Source: Candidatus Aminicenantota bacterium (GTDB lineage: Bacteria; Acidobacteriota; Aminicenantia; UBA2199). From it: a stretch of DNA of 44,620 bases. Both the position numbers and the translations under genes were made by a program. This document shows, piece by piece, positions 14,715-24,354 of the stretch. The notes under the pieces were generated by a model. That model was not told where the DNA came from. It worked only from the letters and a program-made list of their open reading frames with translations, and did not search any database. How positions within the stretch are numbered: position 1 is the stretch's first letter; the number at the start of each line of letters is the position of its first letter. The stretch spans positions 1 through 44,620 of the forward strand of contig JAFGSF010000024.1 of NCBI GenBank assembly GCA_016934745.1, read 5' to 3'.

Positions 14715-15613
14715 AATTCATACTCTATTCACTCAAACAGGCATTGGCTAATTTACTGAGGAATAAAATGGTCAATGCCCTCTGCCTGGGCATTATTGCG
14801 TTTACCCTGCTGGTCCCGGGGATATTCAATTACATTTCTTTCAATCTGGAACGTTACATCAACAAATTAAGTGAAAACGTCGAAGCCATCTTTTACATCA
14901 AAGATGAAAGTGACAGCGCCACCATCGAAAAGCTGCTGCAGCATATCCAGGCCAGCCTGCTGGTCAAGGAAGTCGGTTTCACTTCCAAGGACCAGGCGCA
15001 ATTGAAATTCGCCGGCGAATTCCCCGAATTGAAATATATTCTGGCCGAATTTGATGAGTCGCCTTTCCCGGCGTCCATCGATGTCAAGTTCCTGGCAGAC
15101 GCCCGCAACCTGATCCAGATCGAATCGTTCGTCCGCGACATCAACCATTCCGGCCCCGTCGAAAGCGTCCAGCTCAACCTGGACTGGGCCAGAAAGATCG
15201 CCCTGATTAAAAAATTCGCCTCCTTTGCCGGATTTTTTCTGAGCGCCATCCTGATGATCGTCTCAATTTTTATCATTTTTAACGTCGTCAAGATCAACAT
15301 TTTCTATCGCCGCGATGAAATAAACATTCTCAGGCTGGTCGGAGCCAGCAATTGGTATATCAAAACTCCTTTCCTGATCGAAGGGCTAATCTTGGGTTTT
15401 CTGGGTGGATTGCTGGCCGGCGGATTGCTGCTGCTCACCATCAAGGCCTTTCCGCTTTATGCCGGGTTTGTCTATCATATCATCAAGCAGTTGATTGATT
15501 TCAAACTGCTGCCACAGAAAATCTTCTGGCAACTGCTGGCCACCGGCACGGCCATCGGCTTGCTGTCCTCCTTCATCTCCCTGCACCGATTCGTCAAGGT
15601 CAGACCGGATTGA
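14711..15613 (+). CDS. ftsX: Cell division protein FtsX
   Basis: The 300-residue permease-like partner of FtsE has a first membrane helix near residues 22-44 and a periplasmic domain (about 50-165) containing the FtsX-type segment AEFDESPFPASIDVKF. Three further helices follow near 172-195, 222-245 and 272-292, with the conserved EINILRLVGAS cytoplasmic loop between the second and third. The 4-bp ATGA overlap with ftsE supports a complex. A hairpin downstream probably ends the transcript. Confidence 0.93.
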   Translation: MKFILYSLKQALANLLRNKMVNALCLGIIAFTLLVPGIFNYISFNLERYINKLSENVEAIFYIKDESDSATIEKLLQHIQASLLVKEVGFTSKDQAQLKFAGEFPELKYILAEFDESPFPASIDVKFLADARNLIQIESFVRDINHSGPVESVQLNLDWARKIALIKKFASFAGFFLSAILMIVSIFIIFNVVKINIFYRRDEINILRLVGASNWYIKTPFLIEGLILGFLGGLLAGGLLLLTIKAFPLYAGFVYHIIKQLIDFKLLPQKIFWQLLATGTAIGLLSSFISLHRFVKVRPD

Positions 15614-15618
15614 TTGGC

Positions 15619-15651
15619 TCCGCTCGCCAGAGCGGACCGTCCCTATTTTTT
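15619..15651 (+). terminator. Terminator between ftsX and the convergent hydrolase gene
   Basis: A perfect 7-bp stem TCCGCTC/GAGCGGA with a 4-nt loop (15619-15636) follows the ftsX stop, with a T6 run at 15646-15651. The T-run is 9 nt from the stem, farther than usual. The hairpin also sits just behind the stop of the convergent gene, so it may serve both directions. Confidence 0.5.
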
Positions 15652-18081
15652 CGCCATGTCGATCACGGGCAGTAGGATATGCGAAGGATACGCGTCACTA
15701 TGATAAACTCTCTGGGAGGCCTTGCGGAAGCGTGTTTCTTTTTCATTGTGACCGCCGGTATTGAGGTTGCGTGAAAACATCGGGAAAAGCGCCGAAGCGA
15801 CTTCAACCCGGATGCGGTGCCCTTTTTGAAAAGTGATGCCGGTCTGCCACATGTCGATGTCATAAGTATATATCTTGTTTATTTCCAGGAGTTCGGGTTT
15901 TTCCAGAGAGTTGCGAAAACGGGCGCGGAGGGTGCCGTGAACCAGGGGAAAAATTTCACCCTGCTCGTCGACATCCATCAAGGTAACGAACCAGTCGGTG
16001 TCCGGAGCTGATGACGCGGCATGGATGACGGCCGAAACCGGGCCCGCTATCGTGAGCGGCTTATCCAGCGGCATCGTTTGGTAAACCAGGATGTCCCGCC
16101 GTTTATCGGTGACCTGGTTGTGAAAAGCCGCCATGCGTTTTTTCTCCGCTTCGCTGTCGATGACGCGTTTCTTTTCTTTTTTTAGTTCCGAATCGCTCTT
16201 CATAATCCACTCCGGATGCGGAGTCGGATCGCCTGGATCATAGAGATAGCTGTCAAAATCCTTGCCGTCCGGCAGCGTTTCCCAGGCAAGCCGTCCATCG
16301 CCGCGGGACGTGTTGGCCCCCCGGCGGCTGCCGAGATACAGCTTGGTGAACTTGGTCTGCGGCAACGGATACGTGTCTCCCGTCAACCACTGGTTGCTGA
16401 ACATGACAAATATCTGCACCAACGGCTCTTCGAGTATATTGTTATCGATGCCCTTGAGCCAGTAGTCGAACCACTTGAGGTACATGATCTTCAGGTCGGG
16501 CGCGGCTTCCTTGCCGAATTCATGGTCACCGATGCGGGAACTGGCTTGGTCGGTATGTCCCCAGGGTCCCAGGATCAGCTTTTGAAAACGGTTGCGGCTT
16601 GCTCTCAACCGGGCATAGTTGAGCTTGGAACCGATGCCGTCTCCATCAAACCAGCCCGATTGCAAAAAGACCGGCAGGTCAAGGCCCGACAACTTGTCCA
16701 TGAAATTGGCCCCCGACCAGAAACCGCCATCGCGGTTGTGTTCGATCCATTGCCGCCAGTATGGATTGACCTTGCCGAAGATCTCTTTATCCAGGTCCAC
16801 GACCGGCAGGCGTTTGAGGATCTTTTCATAACGGCGTTCATTGATCTTGCTCATGGCTTTTCCACTCAGGTCGCCGGTGGCTTCGCTTTCCAGGATCTCG
16901 GCCCACCAGATGGAACCGAAAATGAAAAAGGAGCCGTATTCATAGGGAATATTGTAAAAAGGATCGGGGGGCGCCACGTTGGGAATGATGGTTACCAGGT
17001 GCGGCGGCTTTTCTACCGCGGCCCAGAGCTGCACCCAGCCGACGTACGAGCCGCCGACCATACCCACCTTGCCGTTGGACCAGGGTTGAACCGCCAGCCA
17101 TTCGATGGCATCATATCCATCCCGGGATTCGTTGAAAAAAGGAACCCAGACACCTTCGGAAGCAAAGCGACCGCGGCAGTCCTGGATGGCCACGGCATAG
17201 CCGCGCCGCCCGTAGAAATTGGCTTCCATCTCCATCATTTCTTTTTTATAGGGCGTGCGGATCAGGACGAGCGGATATTTCTCCGTTTCGGTTCCCTGGG
17301 GCAGGTACAGGTCTGTGGCCAGTTTGACGCCATCGCGCATGGGAACCATTTCGGTCCGTCGCAGCAGCGCATACACCGGCTTTGAAACCAGCGGATCCTC
17401 CGCGATGGCCTCCAGCAGGCTGTCGTACCCCTGGCGGATGAACGTGGCCCGTTGCATGGGGACATGGACCATGAGCACCTTGAGCTGCTCATCGGCCCAG
17501 ATTTGAATGGCCAGCCCGCTGAGGCCGGCTTCAAAGAAAAGCACGCTTTCTTCCCGGTCAGTTGTTTTCCGTAGCTGACGGTTTTTAAACTGCAGTTCCA
17601 TGTCGAAGAAACGGGCGGGAATGATGAAGCGGCTGAACTTCTGAACACCGCCGGCTTCAAGATCATAGGCCTTCAAAAAAAAAGTTTCCAGGGCCGGCCC
17701 GTAATTGTCATAGATGACCGACTTTTCCTGCAGGCTGACGCTGTAGGCCTGGTCCTGGCTTTTAAACACCGCCTTGTTCTGCTCGCGCGTCACGTGGACT
17801 GTTTCGGTCGGCACGGTGATATCCATGGTTTGCCATGCGCCCTGTGGGCCGGCCGTAATCCCGAGTTTGTAATCAACGCTTTGCCCGGCCATCGTCAGCT
17901 TGAACGAGCGTTGGTAGTTTCCGTGGGCATCCAGTTTATAGTCGATGGTCGCTAATTCGCTGTTATTGACCAGCAATCGGAATTGGCCGTTTTCATCAAT
18001 GCCGGTCAGTGGATAGGCATCTTTCTGGGCGCATAGAATAAACGGTCCGATCAACAGGAACAGATAAAATAATTTTTTCAT
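15643..18081 (-). CDS. Secreted CocE/NonD-family hydrolase (X-Pro dipeptidyl-peptidase type)
   Basis: The 812-residue protein has a signal peptide (KKLFYLFLLIGPFILC), a beta-rich N-terminal region of about 200 residues, then the S15/CocE alpha/beta hydrolase. The latter shows MRDGVKLATDLYLP, the nucleophile elbow GGSYVG with its serine near residue 343, and a GPWGHT histidine segment. A C-terminal jelly-roll typical of PepX/CocE follows. Relatives cleave X-Pro dipeptides, acyl esters or glutaryl-cephalosporins; the substrate here is unknown. The ATG at 18081 is chosen for its AAGGAGG and for the signal peptide. It follows the aminotransferase gene by 55 bp and is probably the last gene of that operon. 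Confidence 0.88.
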   Translation of the reverse strand: MKKLFYLFLLIGPFILCAQKDAYPLTGIDENGQFRLLVNNSELATIDYKLDAHGNYQRSFKLTMAGQSVDYKLGITAGPQGAWQTMDITVPTETVHVTREQNKAVFKSQDQAYSVSLQEKSVIYDNYGPALETFFLKAYDLEAGGVQKFSRFIIPARFFDMELQFKNRQLRKTTDREESVLFFEAGLSGLAIQIWADEQLKVLMVHVPMQRATFIRQGYDSLLEAIAEDPLVSKPVYALLRRTEMVPMRDGVKLATDLYLPQGTETEKYPLVLIRTPYKKEMMEMEANFYGRRGYAVAIQDCRGRFASEGVWVPFFNESRDGYDAIEWLAVQPWSNGKVGMVGGSYVGWVQLWAAVEKPPHLVTIIPNVAPPDPFYNIPYEYGSFFIFGSIWWAEILESEATGDLSGKAMSKINERRYEKILKRLPVVDLDKEIFGKVNPYWRQWIEHNRDGGFWSGANFMDKLSGLDLPVFLQSGWFDGDGIGSKLNYARLRASRNRFQKLILGPWGHTDQASSRIGDHEFGKEAAPDLKIMYLKWFDYWLKGIDNNILEEPLVQIFVMFSNQWLTGDTYPLPQTKFTKLYLGSRRGANTSRGDGRLAWETLPDGKDFDSYLYDPGDPTPHPEWIMKSDSELKKEKKRVIDSEAEKKRMAAFHNQVTDKRRDILVYQTMPLDKPLTIAGPVSAVIHAASSAPDTDWFVTLMDVDEQGEIFPLVHGTLRARFRNSLEKPELLEINKIYTYDIDMWQTGITFQKGHRIRVEVASALFPMFSRNLNTGGHNEKETRFRKASQRVYHSDAYPSHILLPVIDMAKK

Positions 18082-18136
18082 TATCTCCTCCTTGCCGTTG
18101 CCGGCGGAGCATTGTTTTAAGTCATGCTTTTTCATT

Positions 18137-19231
18137 TTAAGGCTGCGCATCACCCAGGGCCGCTTCCAGTCGTTGCAGTCCGTCGGCTAGCATTTCCGAG
18201 TTGCAGACGCCGGCAATGCGGAAATGCCTCGGTACCTGGAAGAACCGGCCCTCGGTCACGACCATATGATATTTTTTGTAGAGCCGGGCATGGAATTTTT
18301 TCATGTCCAACTCGCTTTTCACTGCCGGAAAAAATAGCAAGCCGTTTTTCGGGATATAGCAAGACAGGAACTCGGTGCGGTCAAAGTAAGCGCTGATGAT
18401 TTCGCGATTGGCCTTGATGCGCTGGCGGATGCGCCGTTCCAGTTCACCGAGCACGGGGTGTTCCAGGAGTAGGTGAGCCAGGAACAACGGCGGGAACGGG
18501 ATTTCCGGAGTCAGGTAATCACTGAAATTGAGGGCTTTTTCCACGATGGCCGCCGGCGCGAAAGCCCAGCCGATGCGCAGTGAACCCAAACCATAGAATT
18601 TCGAAAGGGAAGCGGTGACCACAAATTCCGGATAATCAATAAAAAGAGACTTGTCACGATAGAATTTTCCGTATACTTCATCGATAAAAATGGTAATGTT
18701 TCTTTCCTGGCTGAGGGTTTTCAGATAGTGCAGAACTTCTCTGGATATCTGATTGCCGGAAGGATTATGCGAATCGGTCAGGACAATCATCCTGGTTTTT
18801 TCGGAAAGCATGGCGGCAATGGCGTCCACGCTCAAGGAAAAATCCTGCCCGTCGCGTTTGAAAAATCTGATCTTCGCTCCCAGATATGCCGGGACCTTGA
18901 ACATCGGTTCGTAGGCCGGGAATTCAACCAACACTTCATCGCCGCGCCTGAGCAGAACCGACCAGAGGATGAAATTGGCCAAGCTGGTCCCCAGCGACAG
19001 GAAAATGTTTTCCCGGGGCACCATTTCCTTCCGGCTCAAGGTCTCGAGTAATTGCCGGCTGCCGACACGGGCATCGCCCGGAGAGCCGTGAATGCGAATC
19101 GATTCCGTATCGAAAGGCAGCTCGTGCCGTTGCAGCAGGAAGTCCATGTCGGAAAATGAAAAATTGATCTCCACGTCGGCAGGATAGGTTTTCACCGTCA
19201 GCAAGTGGTCGATTTTTAAATTTTTAATCAT
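18137..19231 (-). CDS. PLP-dependent aminotransferase, class I/II
   Basis: The 364-residue fold-type I enzyme shows the usual landmarks. These are GTSLANF near the PLP-phosphate site, the DSHNPSGNQIS segment with its Asn, the aspartate in FIDEVYGKFY, the Schiff-base lysine in ASLSKFYGLGSLRIGW, and a C-terminal substrate arginine in RHFRIAG. It most resembles MalY/PatB- or alanine-aminotransferase-like members, but the substrate cannot be told from sequence. A GGGAGA ribosome site precedes the ATG, and the gene follows the AAA+ gene by 12 bp, so it is part of the same transcript. Confidence 0.87.
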   Translation of the reverse strand: MIKNLKIDHLLTVKTYPADVEINFSFSDMDFLLQRHELPFDTESIRIHGSPGDARVGSRQLLETLSRKEMVPRENIFLSLGTSLANFILWSVLLRRGDEVLVEFPAYEPMFKVPAYLGAKIRFFKRDGQDFSLSVDAIAAMLSEKTRMIVLTDSHNPSGNQISREVLHYLKTLSQERNITIFIDEVYGKFYRDKSLFIDYPEFVVTASLSKFYGLGSLRIGWAFAPAAIVEKALNFSDYLTPEIPFPPLFLAHLLLEHPVLGELERRIRQRIKANREIISAYFDRTEFLSCYIPKNGLLFFPAVKSELDMKKFHARLYKKYHMVVTEGRFFQVPRHFRIAGVCNSEMLADGLQRLEAALGDAQP

Positions 19232-19243
19232 GTTTCTCCCATA

Positions 19244-21016
19244 TCAAGAGACGTCGATGCGCACCCGTTTTTTTTCAATGGCAACACGTAATTTCAATTT
19301 TTTATCGGTCTTGGTGATCAAATCCATGACCGGCAGGCGGATGTCGCGCTCGATGAACTCGGTAACCGCATGGGCATAGCGTCCGGATTTTTCGGCAACT
19401 TCACTGACCGTCTTCAGCAAGCCAGGACCCAGCGAGAGCTTGCAGCCGTAATGGCGCAGCAAATTCCGACTCAGTTCATCCAGATGAATGCGGGCGATTT
19501 TCAACAAATGATCGGCGCTCAAGGGGGCAAACTGGATGATCTCGTCCACCCATTCCAGAACATTCATGATTTTTGGCTCGATGATAATCGTTCCTGAACG
19601 GGGTCCCCGACCGACAAAACCGATCGTCGCGCCTTTCTTTTCCTCACCGATAGCGGATAAACTTAATATGATGATGATGCTGGCCAGGAAATGCTTTTTT
19701 CCGAAATGATCGATCATTTCACCCTGGGCCAGGGTTTTACCCAGAAAATACAAAATCGATGCATGGGCTTCGTCAATATTTTCAAGAAGCAGAACGGAAA
19801 ACGGATGATTTTCAACCTCGCGAATCAGCAGACCCGTGTTTTCACTGCCTTTGCCACCGAACAGTTTAATGATATCCTCGGCCTTTTTAAACTCAGCCAG
19901 ATCAATGGTCCGCAATTTCTCCACGCTGCCGAAAAGATATTCGGCGATGCGGGCGGCCACGAAACTCTTGCCGCTGCCGGCCGGCCCCAGAAACAGAAAT
20001 ATTCCTTGCGGTTTCATGGTGTTGGCGGTGGTCGCCAGTTTCGCCAGCTTGATGATCCGCGCAATCTCCTCCAAGGCGCTGAATTGATCGACCGACGCCC
20101 CCTGCAGGTAGTCCAGCAGACAGCGGTAATGAACTTGCGGATCCAGCCGGACAATGCCGAGCGGCAGCCGTGAAATGTCGGCTATGCTTTGATAAATGAA
20201 ACTTTCATCCAGTGTTTTCACGTTTTTCAGGGATGCCTTGGAACATGAAATATCAAGCAGTTCAATGGCTTTGTCAGGGAATGCCCGGGCGGGAATGAAG
20301 CGCTGCGCAAAGGTGTAGATACGATCAAACAGGACGGTGGGAATGCGTAAGCTGTAATAACGCTCGAAATATCCCCTGACCCCGGCTAAAATTTTCAGCA
20401 TATCGTTTTTTTCAGGCTCATTGAGCAGGATGGCCGAAAAATTGGCAGCGATGATCTCGTCGTTTTTGATGTATTTATAATAATCCTCGGGCGTGGCGGC
20501 GGTAATGATGGTCAGTTCCCGGGCGGCGATACGGGCTTTCAACAATTCCTGGATATGATTGTTTTTACCGTTCTTGGCGATGCCGGCCATCGATTGCAGC
20601 TGCAATTCATCGAGAAAAAGGATGATCCGCTCCGCATGGATCATGATCTGCGAGAAAAGTCTTTCAAAATCCTTGACCAGGAGATTGCTCGTTTTTCGGG
20701 AATACAAAAATGAATTCAATGCCAGTTCCAGGATCACCTTGCCCTGTAACGAAGCCGGGACCCGGCCACTGTTGATGCGCCAGGCCAGTTCAGTAATCAA
20801 CGCGGTTTTCCCCACGCCGGGCTTACCCACGAGGATGATGTCTTTTTTCAGCTTGCGCAGCAACGTTTCCAGCACGCTTTCAATTTCTTTTTTTCTGCCG
20901 ATGAACGGCATGCGGTCCTTTTTGCGGGCCAGGTCGCTCAAATTACTGATGAAGGGATGGAATTCGTGGGAAATATTCAATGTCTCCAGACTCGGGTTGA
21001 TGGGCTCGCGCTTCAT
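19244..21016 (-). CDS. Clp-like tandem AAA+ ATPase with degenerate second domain
   Basis: The 590-residue protein has two AAA+ modules arranged as in ClpA/ClpB, without the Clp N-domain and without a ClpB middle coil. The first has Walker A GKPGVGKT (64-71) and Walker B LFLDE (133-137). The second has Walker A GPAGSGKS (344-351), but the Walker B equivalent reads LLLENIDEAH, with Asn in place of the catalytic Glu. Sensor 1 reads ILSLSAIG, where an Asn is expected. A ClpP-binding IGF/L loop is not evident. The ATG at 21016 directly follows the upstream stop. Position behind sugar-transferase genes suggests a scaffold or regulatory role in polysaccharide production, which is an inference. Confidence 0.8.
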   Translation of the reverse strand: MKREPINPSLETLNISHEFHPFISNLSDLARKKDRMPFIGRKKEIESVLETLLRKLKKDIILVGKPGVGKTALITELAWRINSGRVPASLQGKVILELALNSFLYSRKTSNLLVKDFERLFSQIMIHAERIILFLDELQLQSMAGIAKNGKNNHIQELLKARIAARELTIITAATPEDYYKYIKNDEIIAANFSAILLNEPEKNDMLKILAGVRGYFERYYSLRIPTVLFDRIYTFAQRFIPARAFPDKAIELLDISCSKASLKNVKTLDESFIYQSIADISRLPLGIVRLDPQVHYRCLLDYLQGASVDQFSALEEIARIIKLAKLATTANTMKPQGIFLFLGPAGSGKSFVAARIAEYLFGSVEKLRTIDLAEFKKAEDIIKLFGGKGSENTGLLIREVENHPFSVLLLENIDEAHASILYFLGKTLAQGEMIDHFGKKHFLASIIIILSLSAIGEEKKGATIGFVGRGPRSGTIIIEPKIMNVLEWVDEIIQFAPLSADHLLKIARIHLDELSRNLLRHYGCKLSLGPGLLKTVSEVAEKSGRYAHAVTEFIERDIRLPVMDLITKTDKKLKLRVAIEKKRVRIDVS

Positions 21017-21017
21017 A

Positions 21018-22412
21018 TCACGTGTTCTTGTCAATAAACTGGAATTTCAAAATGGTTCGAAAGAGAATTTCAAGATCCAAGCGCAGCGTCCAGTTCTGAA
21101 TGTAATAAATATCGAATTCAATCCGTTTATCCAGGGGCGTGTTGCCACGCAGACCGTGAACCTGCGCCCAACCGGTCATGCCGGTTTTTACGCGATGCCT
21201 GAGCATGTAGCGCGGAATATTTTTTTTAAATTTTTCCACCAGTTCCGGACGTTCGGGACGGGGTCCCACCAGGCTCATATCCCCCATCAGCACATTGAGC
21301 AGCTGCGGCAGCTCATCGATCGATAATTTTCGTAAAATCCGGCCCACCCTGGTCACACGCTGATCATTCACGGGTGACCAGATGGGACCGGTTTCCTGCT
21401 CGGCGTTTCTGATCATGGTTCTGAACTTGATCATTTTAAATATTCGGCCGTCCAGTCCCACCCGGGTTTGCAGGTAAAAAATCGGTCCCGCGGAGTCAAG
21501 TTTCAAGATCAGGGCAGTCCAGGCAATCAGCGGCAGAAAGAAAATCAATCCGGCCAGGCTGACCAGCAGATCAAAAATCCTTTTGCTGAGCGCCGGCCAG
21601 CCTTCAAGGGGAATATCTCCGAGGTTGATGATCGGCAAGCCTTCAATGTGCTCCAAACCGGCCTTCAGCGAGGCCAGCTGTAAAATATCCGGCACCAGGC
21701 GAATATCGAGCAGCAGATTGTTGCCGGTCTCGATCAGCTTCATGATGGTCGCATATTCTTTCAGTGGCAGGGCGATAAACAGATCGGTGATGCCGTATTG
21801 TTCAACAACTTTTTTCAAATCCTCGCAGGGACCGAGCGTGGCCCCGTTTTGATCGGGCCCGAGAAAACCGGCAACTTCCAATCCGAAATGCCTGTACTTG
21901 GACAGGTTGGTGGCCGTCATCTCGGCCAGAGTTCCACTGCCGGCGATCAGCACCCTGGAAACGCCGTTGCGCGCCAGCGCCAGCCTGCTGAAGATTTCAA
22001 ACATCAAGGTGCGGAAAATTGAAATCACCACGATCGAAAGCAGTGCGTAAACCAATAAAAAAACATGGGAAATTTCAAAGCGGATGAAGTCATAGCTTTG
22101 TAAATAACTGAAAACAAGCAGCACGGCAAAAGATGAAATCGAGCTGTTCAGAATGACCAGGAAAAGATCATCGAGACGGTTGCGGCGCAGCTTGAAACGA
22201 TAGAAGCCCTGGTAGGAAAAATAAATCAGCTGCATGAATAACAAAAAGGGAATGATGCCCAGGTAATTGCCGAGCAGAGGAATGCCCTTGGCAGCACCCA
22301 GTAGCCCCAGGTGGAAGCGCAGCCAGAACGAGGCAAAAAAGCTGACCAGGATTGCCAGTATGTCGCTTAAAACAAATACCCGGGCCAGCTGCTCCCTTTT
22401 TTTTCTGATCAT
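21018..22412 (-). CDS. Polyprenyl-phosphate sugar phosphotransferase (WbaP/WcaJ type)
   Basis: This enzyme starts exopolysaccharide or O-antigen synthesis by moving a sugar-1-phosphate to undecaprenyl phosphate. The 464-residue protein has four N-terminal membrane helices and a Rossmann-like middle domain ([11 protein letters not shown]). The C-terminal catalytic domain begins at [13 protein letters not shown] and contains KFRTM, the [15 protein letters not shown] motif with its Asp-Glu pair, [12 protein letters not shown] and the [12 protein letters not shown] segment. I start at the ATG at 22412, which overlaps the upstream stop (ATGA); the longer frame reads through the previous gene. Confidence 0.93.
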   Translation of the reverse strand: MIRKKREQLARVFVLSDILAILVSFFASFWLRFHLGLLGAAKGIPLLGNYLGIIPFLLFMQLIYFSYQGFYRFKLRRNRLDDLFLVILNSSISSFAVLLVFSYLQSYDFIRFEISHVFLLVYALLSIVVISIFRTLMFEIFSRLALARNGVSRVLIAGSGTLAEMTATNLSKYRHFGLEVAGFLGPDQNGATLGPCEDLKKVVEQYGITDLFIALPLKEYATIMKLIETGNNLLLDIRLVPDILQLASLKAGLEHIEGLPIINLGDIPLEGWPALSKRIFDLLVSLAGLIFFLPLIAWTALILKLDSAGPIFYLQTRVGLDGRIFKMIKFRTMIRNAEQETGPIWSPVNDQRVTRVGRILRKLSIDELPQLLNVLMGDMSLVGPRPERPELVEKFKKNIPRYMLRHRVKTGMTGWAQVHGLRGNTPLDKRIEFDIYYIQNWTLRLDLEILFRTILKFQFIDKNT

Positions 22413-23497
22413 TGCATTTTCCCGCTGATGAATTCGAAGAACTGGCTCCGGAAGCGAGCCGCAGAAAATTGCAGGCTCATTTCCCTGGTTGCGGCAGGCT
22501 CGAAAGTGATATTCCCTGAATCCAGGATGGCATTTTTCAAAGCCGCCACACTGGCCTCGGCAAACAATATCCCGCTGACGCCATGGCGGACGATATCCTG
22601 TACGCCGCCGCGATTTAGGGCGATAACCGGAGTGCCGCAGGCCTGGCATTCAGCAAAGGCAATGCCGAAATCCTCGACTCCGGCAAAAACGAAGGCCCGG
22701 GCATTCTGGTACAACGCTTTCAGCTTTTCAGCGCTGACCGCCGACAGGATCTCGCAGCCACGACCGGCTGTTTTTTTTATTTTTTTATGTTCAGGGCCAC
22801 GACCGACGATAATCAGCTTTTCGCCCAGCTGCCGGCAGGCTTCAATGACCACGGAGATATTTTTATAAGGCACCAGGGCCGAAACCAGCAGAAAATAATC
22901 GCGGCTGGGGTGAACTCCCGGCTGATAAAAATCCGTATCTACCGGCGGGTGGATGACTGTGGCCCGGCGCCGGTAATACTTTTCAATGCGTTGGCGGACA
23001 AAATTGGAATTGGCGACGAAATCATCGACCCGGGCCGCGCTGCAGACGTCCCAGACGCGCAAGCGCGAAATTTCCCTCTGGATGATTTTCCGGCGGAAAT
23101 AACCGGCGCCGGAAAAATAAGTATAATACTGGTCCCAGGCATAGCGCATCGGTGAATGGATATAACTGACATGACGGGCATCCGGAGCGGGGATAACGCC
23201 TTTGGCCACGCAATGGGAACTGCTGAGCACCAGGGAATAGTCACTCAGGTCGAAGGCTTCGATATGGCGGGGAAACCAGGGCAGGAAAAGTTGATAATGC
23301 CTTTTAATCCAGGCACTGCGGTTCAAGCTCGAGGCAAATACTTGCTTGGAACGGATCAACGGCGATACCTTGTCGGGTTCGTAAAAAAGGCTGAAAATAT
23401 GGGCATCCGGGTAAAGCCGCAAAATTTCTTCCAGGACCTTTTCACCACCGCGCATGCCGTTCAACCAGTCGTGAATGATCGCTACTTTTTCAGCCAT
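22409..23497 (-). CDS. GT4-family glycosyltransferase
   Basis: The 362-residue GT-B enzyme has an N-terminal acceptor domain starting VAIIHDWLNGMRGGEKVL. Its GT4 donor domain shows LLVSALVPYKNISVVIEA, IIVGRGPEHKKI and the E-x7-E segment EDFGIAFAECQACGTPVIA. The N-terminus and SYIHSPMRYAWDQY resemble WbaZ-like mannosyltransferases, but the sugar is not certain. It leads a five-gene run that includes the sugar phosphotransferase, consistent with exopolysaccharide assembly. A promoter ends 8 nt before its ATG. Confidence 0.9.
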   Translation of the reverse strand: MAEKVAIIHDWLNGMRGGEKVLEEILRLYPDAHIFSLFYEPDKVSPLIRSKQVFASSLNRSAWIKRHYQLFLPWFPRHIEAFDLSDYSLVLSSSHCVAKGVIPAPDARHVSYIHSPMRYAWDQYYTYFSGAGYFRRKIIQREISRLRVWDVCSAARVDDFVANSNFVRQRIEKYYRRRATVIHPPVDTDFYQPGVHPSRDYFLLVSALVPYKNISVVIEACRQLGEKLIIVGRGPEHKKIKKTAGRGCEILSAVSAEKLKALYQNARAFVFAGVEDFGIAFAECQACGTPVIALNRGGVQDIVRHGVSGILFAEASVAALKNAILDSGNITFEPAATREMSLQFSAARFRSQFFEFISGKMQ

Positions 23498-23505
23498 GTG
23501 CGTTC

Positions 23506-23534
23506 ATTTTACACTCACTCGCTCCACAAATCAA
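23506..23534 (-). promoter_or_regulatory. Sigma70-like promoter of the polysaccharide operon, leaderless type
   Basis: On the minus strand TTGATT (23534-23529), a 17-bp spacer and TAAAAT (23511-23506) are followed by 8 nt and the ATG at 23497. There is no Shine-Dalgarno site. Confidence 0.6.
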
Positions 23535-23613
23535 CACGAAAACCATCCCCCTGTTTGGATTCTGAACGGATGGCCGCCACCTTGGCGGCCCTCGGCCACT
23601 GCGGCAGGATGTC

Positions 23614-24354
23614 TCAGAGCCGTTGCGCCAACAACAGGTTCAAGGGCGGTTCCAGGCGGTGAGCTTTCAGCAAGGCCGCATCACCAAGTATGGCCGTGCC
23701 GCTTCCCTCGGCAAAAATACGGCCGCGGTCGATGACCAGCACGCGGTCGCACAATTCGTACGCCAGTTCCATATCGTGGGTGGCGATGATCTTGGTTTGC
23801 GCCAGGGCGCGGACCAGTTCGATGAAATCGCGCCGGCCGGCTGGATCGAGACCGGCCGAGGGTTCATCGAAAACCAGCAGCTCGGGATCCATCACCAGGA
23901 CGGTGGCCAGGGCGGCCTTTTTTTGTTCGCCCAGGCTGAGATGAAGCGGAGAGCAATTTCTTTTTTCTTCCAGATCGAATCGCGCCAGGATACTTTCCAC
24001 CCTGGCCCGGACCTGGGCAGGAGGCAACCCGGCATTGAGCGGTCCAAAGGCGATGTCTTCCGCCAAGTTGGGCAGAAAGAGCTGCTGCCGGGGATCCTGG
24101 AAAACAAGACCGACACGGGAACGGATTTCTTTCAGGTTTTTTGCCAGCAGGGGCAGACCCAGGATGCGTACCGCGCCCTGGCCGCGCAGGATGCCGTTTA
24201 GATGAAGTAGCAGCGTCGATTTTCCAGCGCCATTGGGCCCGATCAGACCGACGCATTCACCGCGGTCGACAATTAGATTGACATCGCTCAGAACCGGTTT
24301 TCCGGAGTCGTAGGTGAAATTGAGGCCGCTGATCTCGACGACGGCTGCAGTCAT
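23614..24354 (-). CDS. ECF transporter ATPase (CbiO/EcfA-like)
   Basis: The 246-residue ABC ATPase has Walker A GPNGAGKS, a Q-loop in VFQDPRQQLF, the divergent signature LSLGEQKKAALA, Walker B LLVFDEP and switch ATHD. The QDPxxQLF Q-loop and overall length are typical of metal/vitamin ECF transporter ATPases such as CbiO/NikO. Only one ATPase gene is present, so it would act as a homodimer. Its ATG overlaps the EcfT stop. It closes an operon headed by a TonB receptor with a NikR-type operator, so nickel or cobalt uptake is likely. Confidence 0.9.
   Translation of the reverse strand: MTAAVVEISGLNFTYDSGKPVLSDVNLIVDRGECVGLIGPNGAGKSTLLLHLNGILRGQGAVRILGLPLLAKNLKEIRSRVGLVFQDPRQQLFLPNLAEDIAFGPLNAGLPPAQVRARVESILARFDLEEKRNCSPLHLSLGEQKKAALATVLVMDPELLVFDEPSAGLDPAGRRDFIELVRALAQTKIIATHDMELAYELCDRVLVIDRGRIFAEGSGTAILGDAALLKAHRLEPPLNLLLAQRL

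Noticed and set aside
16216..17385. 389-codon open frame opposite the CocE-type hydrolase
   Set aside because: It is the antisense shadow of a well-recognised enzyme, shows no family features and no ribosome site. Similar long shadows at 5467-6291 and 26454-27179 were dropped for the same reason.
22413..22649. 79-codon N-terminal extension of the sugar phosphotransferase
   Set aside because: It reads out of frame through the upstream glycosyltransferase, while the ATG at 22412 sits in a normal ATGA overlap.
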